Notes under the pieces: model-generated
The model's database searches: none
The model's input: the letters and a program-made list of their open reading frames with translations, nothing else
Told to the model about the DNA's origin: nothing
Made by a program: the position numbers and the translations under genes
Source of the DNA: Chlamydiifrater volucris
Lineage (GTDB): Bacteria > Chlamydiota > Chlamydiia > Chlamydiales > Chlamydiaceae
Reading direction: 5' to 3'
Assembly (NCBI RefSeq): GCF_902806995.1
Contig: NZ_LR777654.1
Span: 868,001 to 932,000 of the forward strand
DNA: 64,000 bases
Part shown: positions 8,662 through 16,366 of the stretch, piece by piece
Position numbering within the stretch: position 1 is the stretch's first letter
Layout: each line of letters opens with the position of its first letter

Positions 8662-10011
8662 GTGGGTCGTTTTTTAGCCTTTCTTCAGTCCTTTGATGAC
8701 TTCTTTTGGTCCTACGTAGCTTTCGCTATCATTATGACAGTGGGAGTTTGTTTCTCTCTAAAATCTAAATTCTCCCAAATAACCCATTTCCCCGAACTGT
8801 GCCGAGAATTTTTTTCCGCCTTTAAGCAACGATCCTCTCAAGACAAGAAAGGCGTACACCCTATCAAGGTTTTTTTTGCATCTACAGGCGGAAATATCGG
8901 CATAGGTAATGTCGTTGGAATCGTAACTGCGGCTTGTATTGGTGGACCAGGAGCCATGCTCTGGGTTTGGATTGCTGGGATCCTCGGTTCTATAGTTAAA
9001 TATGCTGAAGTTTACCTAGGTGTTAAATTCCGCGTCCTAGGCAAAGATGGTGTTTTTTACGGGGGGCCTATGTACTTCCTCGAAAGAGCCTACCGAACAC
9101 CTTTAATCCCCATAATCGTAGCCGTCTTGTTATGCATCTACGGCGTAGAAATCTACCAATTTTCTGTCATAGCCGATAGTGTGTCTCACTGTTGGTCAGT
9201 GCCCAGGTTAATCACCATTGCTTCTCTTCTCTTCGCCGTAATCTACGCCGTCCTTGGAGGCTTGCAGAGAATTGGTAAAATCTGCTCCTTAGTATTGCCA
9301 TTCTTTATGGTTGTCTACTGTTTTATGGGCGTTTCCATCCTAGTCCTAGAAGCTTCAAAATTGCCAGAACTTCTCAAAGCGATTTTTCACTCAGCATTCA
9401 CAGGACACGCGGCTATTGCGGGGTTCGCTGGAAGCTCTTTGGCCACCACTATTCATCAAGGAATATCCAGAGCTGCCTACTCTGGGGATATTGGAATAGG
9501 ATTCGATTCCGTTATTCAAAGTGAAAGTTCTGCAGATCGGCCTGAAACTCAGGCAAAACTATCTATAGTAGGTATGGCTGTGGATAACTTCATCTGCACA
9601 ATAAGTCTACTTATGGTGCTGGCCTCCGGATCTTGGCTTTTGGGATTGGAAAACGCCTCTCTGACAGTGGAAAAAACTCTCTCAACATACTTTCCTTTTG
9701 TGAAAGTTTTTCTCCCTCTATTCTTGTTCGTTACGGGATATACAACGATTACTTCATATTTTCTTGTAGGTAGTAAGTGTGCCGCTTTCTTATACCCAAA
9801 ACATGGGAAAAAACTGTATCTGGCATATGGAACAATAGCTCTTCCCTTATTCTGTTTCCTATCTCAAAATACTGCGCTTCTCGTGATGTCCGTTTCCGGG
9901 GCTCTGTTGCTTTGTTTTAACTTGCTTGGAGTGTTCCTTCTTAGAAAAGAGGTTCGATTTCCTGGAAAAGTTCAACTTCAAGAGACTCAGTTAGAGCCTT
10001 CTACTGATTAA
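8662..10011 (+). CDS. dagA: Alanine/glycine:sodium symporter (AGCS family, DagA-like)
   Basis: Inner-membrane sodium-coupled uptake of alanine or glycine. The 449 residues carry the AGCS signature blocks: TGGNIGIGNVVGIVTA near the N-terminus, GGPGAMLWVWIAG, and GISRAAYSGDIGIG in the middle, with about ten hydrophobic segments. The start is GTG at 8662 with GGAG at 8653-8656; a TATAAT at 8625-8630 suggests its own promoter, although no good -35 is seen. It ends shortly before a hairpin terminator at 10033. C. trachomatis has two such genes; this is the CT409 position from memory. Amino-acid scavenging suits an obligate intracellular parasite. Confidence 0.92.
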   Translation: MGRFLAFLQSFDDFFWSYVAFAIIMTVGVCFSLKSKFSQITHFPELCREFFSAFKQRSSQDKKGVHPIKVFFASTGGNIGIGNVVGIVTAACIGGPGAMLWVWIAGILGSIVKYAEVYLGVKFRVLGKDGVFYGGPMYFLERAYRTPLIPIIVAVLLCIYGVEIYQFSVIADSVSHCWSVPRLITIASLLFAVIYAVLGGLQRIGKICSLVLPFFMVVYCFMGVSILVLEASKLPELLKAIFHSAFTGHAAIAGFAGSSLATTIHQGISRAAYSGDIGIGFDSVIQSESSADRPETQAKLSIVGMAVDNFICTISLLMVLASGSWLLGLENASLTVEKTLSTYFPFVKVFLPLFLFVTGYTTITSYFLVGSKCAAFLYPKHGKKLYLAYGTIALPLFCFLSQNTALLVMSVSGALLLCFNLLGVFLLRKEVRFPGKVQLQETQLEPSTD

Positions 10012-10032
10012 ATGAGTTTAGATCTTCTAAAG

Positions 10033-10068
10033 AACGCAACCAGCTATTAGCAAACCAGTTGCGTTTTA
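10033..10068 (+). terminator. Rho-independent terminator after dagA
   Basis: AACGCAAC at 10033-10040 and GTTGCGTT at 10058-10065 form an eight-base stem with a 17-nt loop, followed by a T-rich tract. It lies 21 bp after the dagA stop. Confidence 0.8.
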
Positions 10069-10167
10069 TTTTTAAAAACAAAGAAAAGAAATAGAAATTA
10101 ACTTCTATCTTATTATCCAATTAAAATTATAAAATAAATTTATAAAATTAAGTGTTTTATTCTTTTT

Positions 10168-10521
10168 ATGGATAATTGGATACACATAACCCTTGCAGGA
10201 TGCGGAATTCTTGTCTCTGTAGGCATGATGACTTGTATTTTCCTAGCAATTAGTGTCTTATTGAAAATAAATAAGATCTCTAAATTGTTTGTTAAAATAA
10301 TGGGGATTATCAACTTTGAAACAAAAATACTGGCTCCTTTGCTGATGGGGAAACGTATTTTCGATTCATTTCTAAAAAAGCGAGAGAAATCTTCTGAGAA
10401 AGAATGTATTACATTGGTTTCCCAAGAAGAAGGTTCCCCCAAAAAACTTCCTTGCTTAGCTAAATGGATCGTTCTTGGGTTAGCTATCTGGAAAATCTGT
10501 AAACGGAAAAACAAACATTAA
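10168..10521 (+). CDS. Small single-pass membrane protein, unknown function
   Basis: I do not recognise a family. The 117 residues begin with a strong hydrophobic segment (about 8-33, rich in Gly, Val, Met and Ile), then an amphipathic middle and a very basic C-terminus ending KICKRKNKH, with a second weaker hydrophobic stretch near 98-110. No ribosome-binding site is obvious before the ATG. A competing open frame covers the same DNA on the other strand. I chose this strand because it has the membrane segment and because the YtxH-like gene follows 25 bp downstream in the same direction. The two may act together at the envelope; that is inference. Confidence 0.55.
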   Translation: MDNWIHITLAGCGILVSVGMMTCIFLAISVLLKINKISKLFVKIMGIINFETKILAPLLMGKRIFDSFLKKREKSSEKECITLVSQEEGSPKKLPCLAKWIVLGLAIWKICKRKNKH

Positions 10522-10546
10522 TCAACTGTTTTGGAAATGAGGAAGT

Positions 10547-10849
10547 ATGTTTAGCAGAAAGCCCCAGAAATGCAAAAGGCCTACAAAACATTTTAAATGG
10601 CTAAGAGGAGCCCTATTTGGTGGTTTTGTGGCAACAATAATTACACTTCTTTTTGCCCCCAAAAGTGGAAAACAAACTCGAAGACGTTTCAGTAAGATCC
10701 GTAATTCAAGTCAACATCAGGGCAAAACATTAATAAAAAATAGTAAAAACCATGCTCGTGTTTTTGCTAACCACGCAAAAGTTTTAGCAAAAAATCTTTC
10801 CAAAGAAATCAAAATCTTTGCTAAATCCATCTCCAATTCTGATCAATAA
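10547..10849 (+). CDS. YtxH-like small membrane protein
   Basis: A 100-residue protein with one membrane segment near residues 20-36, followed directly by LLFAPKSGKQTRRR, which matches the hallmark of the YtxH family (hydrophobic helix, then FAPxSGxxTR). The rest is a basic, amphipathic, probably helical tail with repeated Lys/Asn/His. YtxH proteins are bacterial envelope or stress proteins of unclear role. GAGG precedes the ATG at suitable spacing. It follows the small membrane protein at 10168 and ends before a hairpin at 10872. Family assignment is fairly good; function is unknown. Confidence 0.7.
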   Translation: MFSRKPQKCKRPTKHFKWLRGALFGGFVATIITLLFAPKSGKQTRRRFSKIRNSSQHQGKTLIKNSKNHARVFANHAKVLAKNLSKEIKIFAKSISNSDQ

Positions 10850-10871
10850 CTCCCTAATCATCAAAACAGAC

Positions 10872-10903
10872 TCAACTTCTTCATCTAACTCAGGAGAAGT
10901 TGA
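10872..10903 (+). terminator. Hairpin terminator after the YtxH-like gene
   Basis: TCAACTTCT (10872-10880) and AGAAGTTGA (10895-10903) form a nine-base stem followed by a short T run. It sits 23 bp after the preceding stop and separates this pair from pmpA. The following 200 bp up to pmpA are A/T-rich and presumably contain its promoter. Confidence 0.65.
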
Positions 10904-11117
10904 TTTCTGCATAGTGAGACCCCCTCTAATAACCAACAACAAAAAGATAATGCCCAAAATTCATCCCGAATCGAAAATGGATTAAAAAAAAATTATCATT
11001 CACAAATAACTTTATTTTAAGTTCATCTAGATTTTTCATTATGTTATGCTTCCGAGGAGCGACTTCGATTTGAGATTTAGTCCAGAATTAATACGAAAAC
11101 AGAACTAGGGGTACACC

Positions 11118-13934
11118 ATGACAAAACCGATCTCTTGGAAATCTTTGCTCCCCGTACTATTGTCTTTTTCCAATCTCCATGCATCAACAATAATCCAAGA
11201 TGCTATTCCCCTAGAAGGCGTTAAAGAAGGCTCTGATCCCTTATTTTTCACTCTTTTAACAACCTCTTCTGAAGGAACAACTTACAGCTTAACCCGAAAA
11301 ACGATTTTCAAAGACTTCTTATCTACTGACGATAAGAACCACGGCGGAGCCTTCAGAAATATCGAAGGACCCTTAACTTTCTTAGGAAATTCTAGGCTAT
11401 CATCTATGGCCTTCCACTCTCTTCGTTTAGAATCCGCTTCAGGATCTTCTATTTTCTCAGAAGGCCCCGTTTCTATCTCAAAGATGCGCTCGGTTTCCAT
11501 TGAGTCTAATGCTTCCAAGGGAGGTGCTATCTTCTCCAAAAATACAGTAGCCTTCGTGGATTCTAATAAACTTTCGTTTATAGGAAATACGGCTAGTGGA
11601 AGTGGAGCTGTTATCCTCGTCGACGGTGGGGAACAAACTGGAGCAAAATTCGAAAGAAATTTTGGATGCATTCGATTTGGCAGCAACTCCTGCAGCACCG
11701 ACGATCTAGAACCCCTAAGAAACCTCAATGGAGCCAATGGAGGAGCTATAGCCGTACTATCCAATAATGCTCTGATTCTGTTTAAAGACAATGATCAAGG
11801 TATGATTTTTGAAAACAATCGAGCAGAGAAAGGAGGAGCCCTTTACAATAAGACGGGTAGAACCGATTTTGAAAGCAATTCTGGAGAAATTTTTTTCCAC
11901 AAAAACACGGCCCATACAGGTGGAGCCATAAATTCTATTTGTTCTTTCTCTAAAAACAAGGATTCCATCCAATTCCTAGAAAATTTTGCCCAAATCAATG
12001 GAGGCGCCATAGCTGGCAACCACTGTTCTTTCCGCGGCAACGTAGGCAACATATCATTCAAGGATAATAGCTGCCTGGGCAACGGCGGGGCTATTTGTTC
12101 AGGTTCTTTGCTACTAACGGAGAATAAAGACGTTTGTTTCATTAACAACCGATCAAAAAAACACGGTGGAGCTGTCTTCATTGATGCAACACAACCAACC
12201 CGCCCCGACATCATCTTATCTGCCGACGAAGGAAGTATTATCTTTAATCAAAACAAAGCCTTGTTTTCTGAAAACAACCCTGAAGCTTCCATTAGGAATG
12301 CTCTATACACAGAAGGTATCCCTAGCCAATTTCTGATAGGCGCCAAGAAGGATCATAGTGTCTTATTTTATGATCCTGTTTGCTCTTTAGGAAAAGGAGG
12401 TTCTGTAATTATTAATCCATTCGATGCTCAAAAAGGCATCGTTGTTTTTTCTGGGAAGACTTTAACCAAGCAGGAGCAAACAAATCCCGCAAACTTTTCT
12501 TCTGTTTTTGAGCAAAGCATGGAATTGGTCCAGGGCACCTTACGTTTGGAGAAAGGGGCTTCCCTATCCGTAAAATCTTTTAACCAAACGGGCGGAGTTT
12601 TGAGCCTTAGCTCTGGAACAACTTTGCAAACAACGGGATCCGAGGGTTATTTACTCATCCGAAAATTATGCCTAAACCCTATCGAAGACTCTTCTTTGCC
12701 CGCCGTAATAGCCGTCAAAGAAGCTGGCAGTATCACTCTATCGGGAACTCCTGACGTTAAAGATCCTTACGGTATTTTCTATGAAGATCACAAACTAGCC
12801 TCTTCTCCTAAAGAAGTTAAAGTTTTGCTTCTAGGAGACTCTATAAACACGGACAAATTCTATATCGATAACATTCGGGTCAATGCTAATCGTTACGGCT
12901 ACCAAGGATATTGGACTTTTTCTTGGGCGGAAAACAAGTCCAATTCTAGGGTTTTGCAAGCAATCTGGCATCCCTCCGGATATTTCTCCGCCAGCCCCCA
13001 AAAATGTGGAGATTTCGTGCCAACAACCTTATGGTCTCTCTTCGACGGCTTGCAAACGATAGAAAAAACTTTTGTGAACAATTACTTAAGCAATAATCAT
13101 TTGTTTCCATTGCGGTGCATATCGCTTACTTCCTCCCTCAAAGGTTCCATGATGTTCCAAGGAAATTCTTCCAAGATTGCAGGATTTTCTCTTGGGCATA
13201 TTGGCGGTGATGCTGTCGTGCAGATTCCTTTATCTCCTTCAACAGTCATTTTGGGAAGTATTTCCAAACTTCTTGGGACAATGGAGTCTGGAAGATTCCC
13301 AACCAAGAGTAAGAATGATCTATTAGCTGCTACCGTAGCTATTGAAAGTAATGACTGTGCCATAGGGTTACACTCTTCCCTATCCTATGGAGAAGAAACA
13401 CACAATTCTGAAGATTCCTATTGTTACCGAGGAGTAACAAAAGGCACATGGAAAAATACCGGGTGGAGGGGTTCTACCTATCTCTCTTACTCATACCCTA
13501 AATGCTTACACTGGATGAAGCTCACTCCTTTTATTGGGGTGGAATGGTTCAAGGGAATTCAATCTCCTTTTGTTGAAACTGGTTATGACCCAAGAAGATT
13601 TTCGCGATCTTGCTTGGAAAACCTTTCTCTTCCATCAGGGGTTGCTATAGAACTACGAAGGTTAGGAAAAAATTGCTCTGCTATGACAAGTTGTAAACTC
13701 TATTATAACAGAGAGTTTTATCGTAAAGATCCTGTTTGTGACGTTATCCTTTCTTTGAACAACAAAGAATGGAAAACTAAGGTGTGTGCTGTAGGAAGAG
13801 AGACTCTCTCTTTCGAATCGAGCACGATCTTGGCTTTTGATAATCTGTCAATTTCTTTCAAAGGCTCTTCTTCCCAAAGAGATTCTGGCGGCATTAGTCT
13901 CTTTGGAAGCGGTTCTATTTCAATTCGATATTAA
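11118..13934 (+). CDS. pmpA: Polymorphic outer membrane protein, PmpA-like autotransporter
   Basis: Chlamydial type V autotransporter of 938 residues. It has an N-terminal signal peptide (MTKPISWKSLLPVLLSFSNLHA), a passenger with many GGA(I/L/V/F) and FxxN repeats (for example GGAIFS, GGALYN, GGAICS) predicted to fold as a beta-helix adhesin, a Pmp middle segment near 440-600, and a C-terminal beta-barrel of about 300 residues ending in the aromatic residue Y (SISIRY). Length and position before pmpB match the PmpA (CT412/Pmp19) subtype as I recall it. AGGGG precedes the ATG. Several cysteines in the barrel are unusual for autotransporters but typical of Pmps. Confidence 0.9.
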   Translation: MTKPISWKSLLPVLLSFSNLHASTIIQDAIPLEGVKEGSDPLFFTLLTTSSEGTTYSLTRKTIFKDFLSTDDKNHGGAFRNIEGPLTFLGNSRLSSMAFHSLRLESASGSSIFSEGPVSISKMRSVSIESNASKGGAIFSKNTVAFVDSNKLSFIGNTASGSGAVILVDGGEQTGAKFERNFGCIRFGSNSCSTDDLEPLRNLNGANGGAIAVLSNNALILFKDNDQGMIFENNRAEKGGALYNKTGRTDFESNSGEIFFHKNTAHTGGAINSICSFSKNKDSIQFLENFAQINGGAIAGNHCSFRGNVGNISFKDNSCLGNGGAICSGSLLLTENKDVCFINNRSKKHGGAVFIDATQPTRPDIILSADEGSIIFNQNKALFSENNPEASIRNALYTEGIPSQFLIGAKKDHSVLFYDPVCSLGKGGSVIINPFDAQKGIVVFSGKTLTKQEQTNPANFSSVFEQSMELVQGTLRLEKGASLSVKSFNQTGGVLSLSSGTTLQTTGSEGYLLIRKLCLNPIEDSSLPAVIAVKEAGSITLSGTPDVKDPYGIFYEDHKLASSPKEVKVLLLGDSINTDKFYIDNIRVNANRYGYQGYWTFSWAENKSNSRVLQAIWHPSGYFSASPQKCGDFVPTTLWSLFDGLQTIEKTFVNNYLSNNHLFPLRCISLTSSLKGSMMFQGNSSKIAGFSLGHIGGDAVVQIPLSPSTVILGSISKLLGTMESGRFPTKSKNDLLAATVAIESNDCAIGLHSSLSYGEETHNSEDSYCYRGVTKGTWKNTGWRGSTYLSYSYPKCLHWMKLTPFIGVEWFKGIQSPFVETGYDPRRFSRSCLENLSLPSGVAIELRRLGKNCSAMTSCKLYYNREFYRKDPVCDVILSLNNKEWKTKVCAVGRETLSFESSTILAFDNLSISFKGSSSQRDSGGISLFGSGSISIRY

Positions 13935-13956
13935 GTCATCTTTACTTTTCTTCTAT

Positions 13957-13990
13957 AAAGACTTCCTAACAAAAGGGGGTCTTTTTTTCT
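13957..13990 (+). terminator. Terminator after pmpA
   Basis: AAAGAC (13957-13962) pairs with GTCTTT (13979-13984), followed by a long T-rich run. The A-rich side before it would also let it work in reverse. It isolates pmpA from the Inc-like pair downstream. Confidence 0.7.
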
Positions 13991-14138
13991 TTTTTATAAA
14001 AAGATCTTAACAAAATAAAACTAAAATATCCCAATTATCAACTAATTTTCATTTTTATTTTAAAAAATAAAATCAAAATAGTTGAAAGGTGATAGAATTT
14101 ATGTCTCGAAAGTATATCTTTTACATTTTGAGGTTTTT

Positions 14139-14729
14139 ATGAGTATGGGAAATGTTTCTTTTGGCAACAACCCAGGAATTCAAACTCAATCAGGAAATAC
14201 GACAAATTTGAAAAATGCTTCCGCAGAGGAAAAAAATAGGAGAGTTGCTAGAATTGCCAAGCAAGTTTTAATTATCCTAGCTTCTATTGCAGCAATAGCA
14301 GCAGGTATCGCAATTACTATAACTACTGGAGGGGCTGGAGCTGGGGCCTTAGCTTTCTCAGCCCTTGGTCTGGCCGCTTTAGCAAAAACTATGGTCGACG
14401 TGGTTAAGGATTCTAGACAGTCTAGAAATCAAGAAATTGTAGAATCTACACAACCTCTCCTAAGGAGATCTTCCTCCTCAAGCTCCCATAGTGGTGGCCA
14501 CTCTGAAGAAGTTTCCAGATCCGCTAGTAAGAAATCTAGGGAAGAGCAAAAAGCTCGTTGGGAAAAACAAAAAGCTGACAGAGCAGCTAGGGCCGAAGCT
14601 AGAGCCAAAAAAATGAGTGAGCTAGAAGAGAAGTCTGGCGCTATGGCTGATGCTGCTAAAGATTTTTCTGATACTGCTAAGGCACTCGCAGATAAAATGC
14701 AGAAAAAAGGTAAAAATAAATGGCTTTAA
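14139..14729 (+). CDS. Putative inclusion-membrane-type protein with basic coiled-coil tail
   Basis: I recognise no orthologue. From the ATG at 14139 (TTGAGG upstream; an in-frame TTG at 14082 is less likely) it encodes 196 residues. A long bilobed hydrophobic stretch spans about 42-82, split by a Gly-rich turn (TTGGAGAGA). It is preceded by a polar, Asn-rich N-terminus and followed by a Ser run (near 110-116), then a highly charged Lys/Glu/Ala-rich segment (about 125-196) that should form a coiled coil. That architecture is the one used to nominate Inc proteins, which are type III secreted into the inclusion membrane. It lies between pmpA and another Inc-like gene. Function is unknown. Confidence 0.6.
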   Translation: MSMGNVSFGNNPGIQTQSGNTTNLKNASAEEKNRRVARIAKQVLIILASIAAIAAGIAITITTGGAGAGALAFSALGLAALAKTMVDVVKDSRQSRNQEIVESTQPLLRRSSSSSSHSGGHSEEVSRSASKKSREEQKARWEKQKADRAARAEARAKKMSELEEKSGAMADAAKDFSDTAKALADKMQKKGKNKWL

Positions 14730-14747
14730 CTTTTTAAATTACAACAA

Positions 14748-14776
14748 TGAGAGTAGCCCTTAGAGGGTTACCCTCA
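14748..14776 (+). terminator. Hairpin between the two Inc-like genes
   Basis: TGAGAGTAGCCC (14748-14759) folds against GGGTTACCCTCA (14765-14776): a 12-position stem with one mismatch and one G-T pair, a five-base loop, then a T-rich stretch. It suggests the two Inc-like genes are at least partly separate transcripts. Confidence 0.65.
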
Positions 14777-14807
14777 CTTTTCAAATCTGTTACTTTTAGG
14801 TGTATAC

Positions 14808-16202
14808 ATGTCCTCTATACAACACTTAAGGAACCCATCCATACCTGAAAACAATCAAAAAAACGAATCATCTCCAGTAGAGAAAAGTATTACTCATCAA
14901 AGAATCCTGTCTATTACGACCATAGCATTGGCTGTTTTAGTTGGAGCAGCTACCGTTGCCGCTTCAGCTATCCTGTGCCCCACCACTCCATTTATCATCC
15001 TTACCCTGGCTGTGGTTTCATCCTTGATAACAATAACTCTAGTTTGCTCTGTGTTAGATCACCAGAGACGTTCTTATGTTCCTATAGAACCACAAAAACC
15101 AGTAGAAGAACCCAAAGCTGTCCCTATAAAACAGACGGAAGAGGAAGTCCGTAAGCCTGTACTCCCAGAAATGCGGGTAATTCCAGTCCCTGAGGCCGAA
15201 GTAGAGGAGGAACCTGAAAGATTTAAGCTTCCTGAAAAGCTTAGAGTGGTCTCAGAAGAATCAGAAGCTGCAAAGATTAAGTCAGAGGAAGGCCCTGAAG
15301 TTATACATCCTGTCGTAATAAAACTTCCTACCGGAGGAGAGCCAAGATTCGATTACACTACTATCCAAGAACTACTAAATACTGGGTGGACCTTGGAACT
15401 TACTGAACAAGATGTTCTCTACAAGTCTTCTCAAAATAAAAATTTGCAGTTATTAACCAAAATATCCTCTGTACACGATCCAAGAGCGACCTACGAAACT
15501 CCCGAGCAAATCCGAGAGCTACAAAACTTTGTCGTGTGGGTGCAAGAAACCCGTGCAACCCCGAATTTAGGGAGAGGCAGCAAAGATGTATCGCCAGAGT
15601 TTCCGAAAAACATGGATGCTATCCGTATCCCTGTAAAAATGAAGGAGGCTGTTTCCGAACTATGTACAGCAACCCTGAAATCTCCTTGGTTAACCTCAGG
15701 ACAGACTGTTTCTCTTCCCTATGTTGATATTTCTCCATCTCTCCCTGGACCAAAAGCTATGACGTTTACCAGATTTGTAAAAACACCGGAATCTCTTTCT
15801 GAAGTTGAAACCTCATCCTCTCTGTATACTTCTCAATACAAGTCTATTATAGAAAAAAGTTTACAGGCGCTGTCTTCTGATGATGAAACAGAGTCTGGTA
15901 GAAAGCGAACCATCCGTCTACCGGTGATGGGCTTACCTTCTCCTGGAGACCCTATTTACAGAGATGAGAAAACTGTGGAAGCTATAAGTTTTATGACTCG
16001 GATAGCTCTCTTAAAAGCACTCTCTGAACTTCTTAAATCCCCTGAATCACTTTTAAACCAAACTACTCAAAAATGCATAGTCTGTATCGAGCTTTGTGAC
16101 GAAGATAACCTTCCCTTAGGAGAGGTTAATGAAGGCTCCCCGTCTTCTCCATCCGAAGAGTCATGGACTGAAGTTAAAGTAGTAACACAACCGATTTCAT
16201 AA
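14808..16202 (+). CDS. Putative inclusion membrane protein (bilobed hydrophobic domain)
   Basis: No orthologue recognised. The 464 residues start with a polar 32-residue segment, then a textbook Inc bilobed hydrophobic domain: lobe one at about 33-56, a short CPTT turn, lobe two at about 60-84. The remaining 380 residues should face the host cytosol. They begin with a Pro/Glu-rich linker (about 92-165), continue with a mixed, probably folded region (170-430) and end in a Ser/Glu-rich tail. There is no cleavable signal peptide, in keeping with type III secretion. It sits between the preceding Inc-like gene and pmpB, and ends at a strong terminator. Inc status is inferred from topology alone. 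Confidence 0.65.
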   Translation: MSSIQHLRNPSIPENNQKNESSPVEKSITHQRILSITTIALAVLVGAATVAASAILCPTTPFIILTLAVVSSLITITLVCSVLDHQRRSYVPIEPQKPVEEPKAVPIKQTEEEVRKPVLPEMRVIPVPEAEVEEEPERFKLPEKLRVVSEESEAAKIKSEEGPEVIHPVVIKLPTGGEPRFDYTTIQELLNTGWTLELTEQDVLYKSSQNKNLQLLTKISSVHDPRATYETPEQIRELQNFVVWVQETRATPNLGRGSKDVSPEFPKNMDAIRIPVKMKEAVSELCTATLKSPWLTSGQTVSLPYVDISPSLPGPKAMTFTRFVKTPESLSEVETSSSLYTSQYKSIIEKSLQALSSDDETESGRKRTIRLPVMGLPSPGDPIYRDEKTVEAISFMTRIALLKALSELLKSPESLLNQTTQKCIVCIELCDEDNLPLGEVNEGSPSSPSEESWTEVKVVTQPIS

Positions 16203-16209
16203 AAACCAA

Positions 16210-16256
16210 AAACCAGCTTGCGATCTACGAAATCCAGGCTGGTTTCTTTCTTTTCT
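16210..16256 (+). terminator. Terminator after the Inc-like gene
   Basis: AAACCAGC (16210-16217) and GCTGGTTT (16238-16245) form an eight-base stem with a 20-nt loop, followed by a pyrimidine-rich T tract. It is placed 8 bp after the stop and isolates pmpB, whose own promoter should lie in 16257-16366. Confidence 0.8.
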
Positions 16257-16366
16257 CTCTTAGCACTTTGTCGATTTTCTACTAGTTTTTACCCTTGCCT
16301 AATTTCTCTCGGTATTTTATTTAGACAGTCTAATAGGCAGTTAAATCGATAAAGAGTTCCCTAATT

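Noticed and set aside
10140-10514. 124-residue minus-strand frame opposite the small membrane protein
   Set aside because: No signal or domain, no ribosome-binding site, and it runs against both flanking genes.
11282-11791. Minus-strand frames inside pmpA (also 11757-12214)
   Set aside because: GGA-rich repeats of the Pmp give long antisense frames; they lack start signals and family features.
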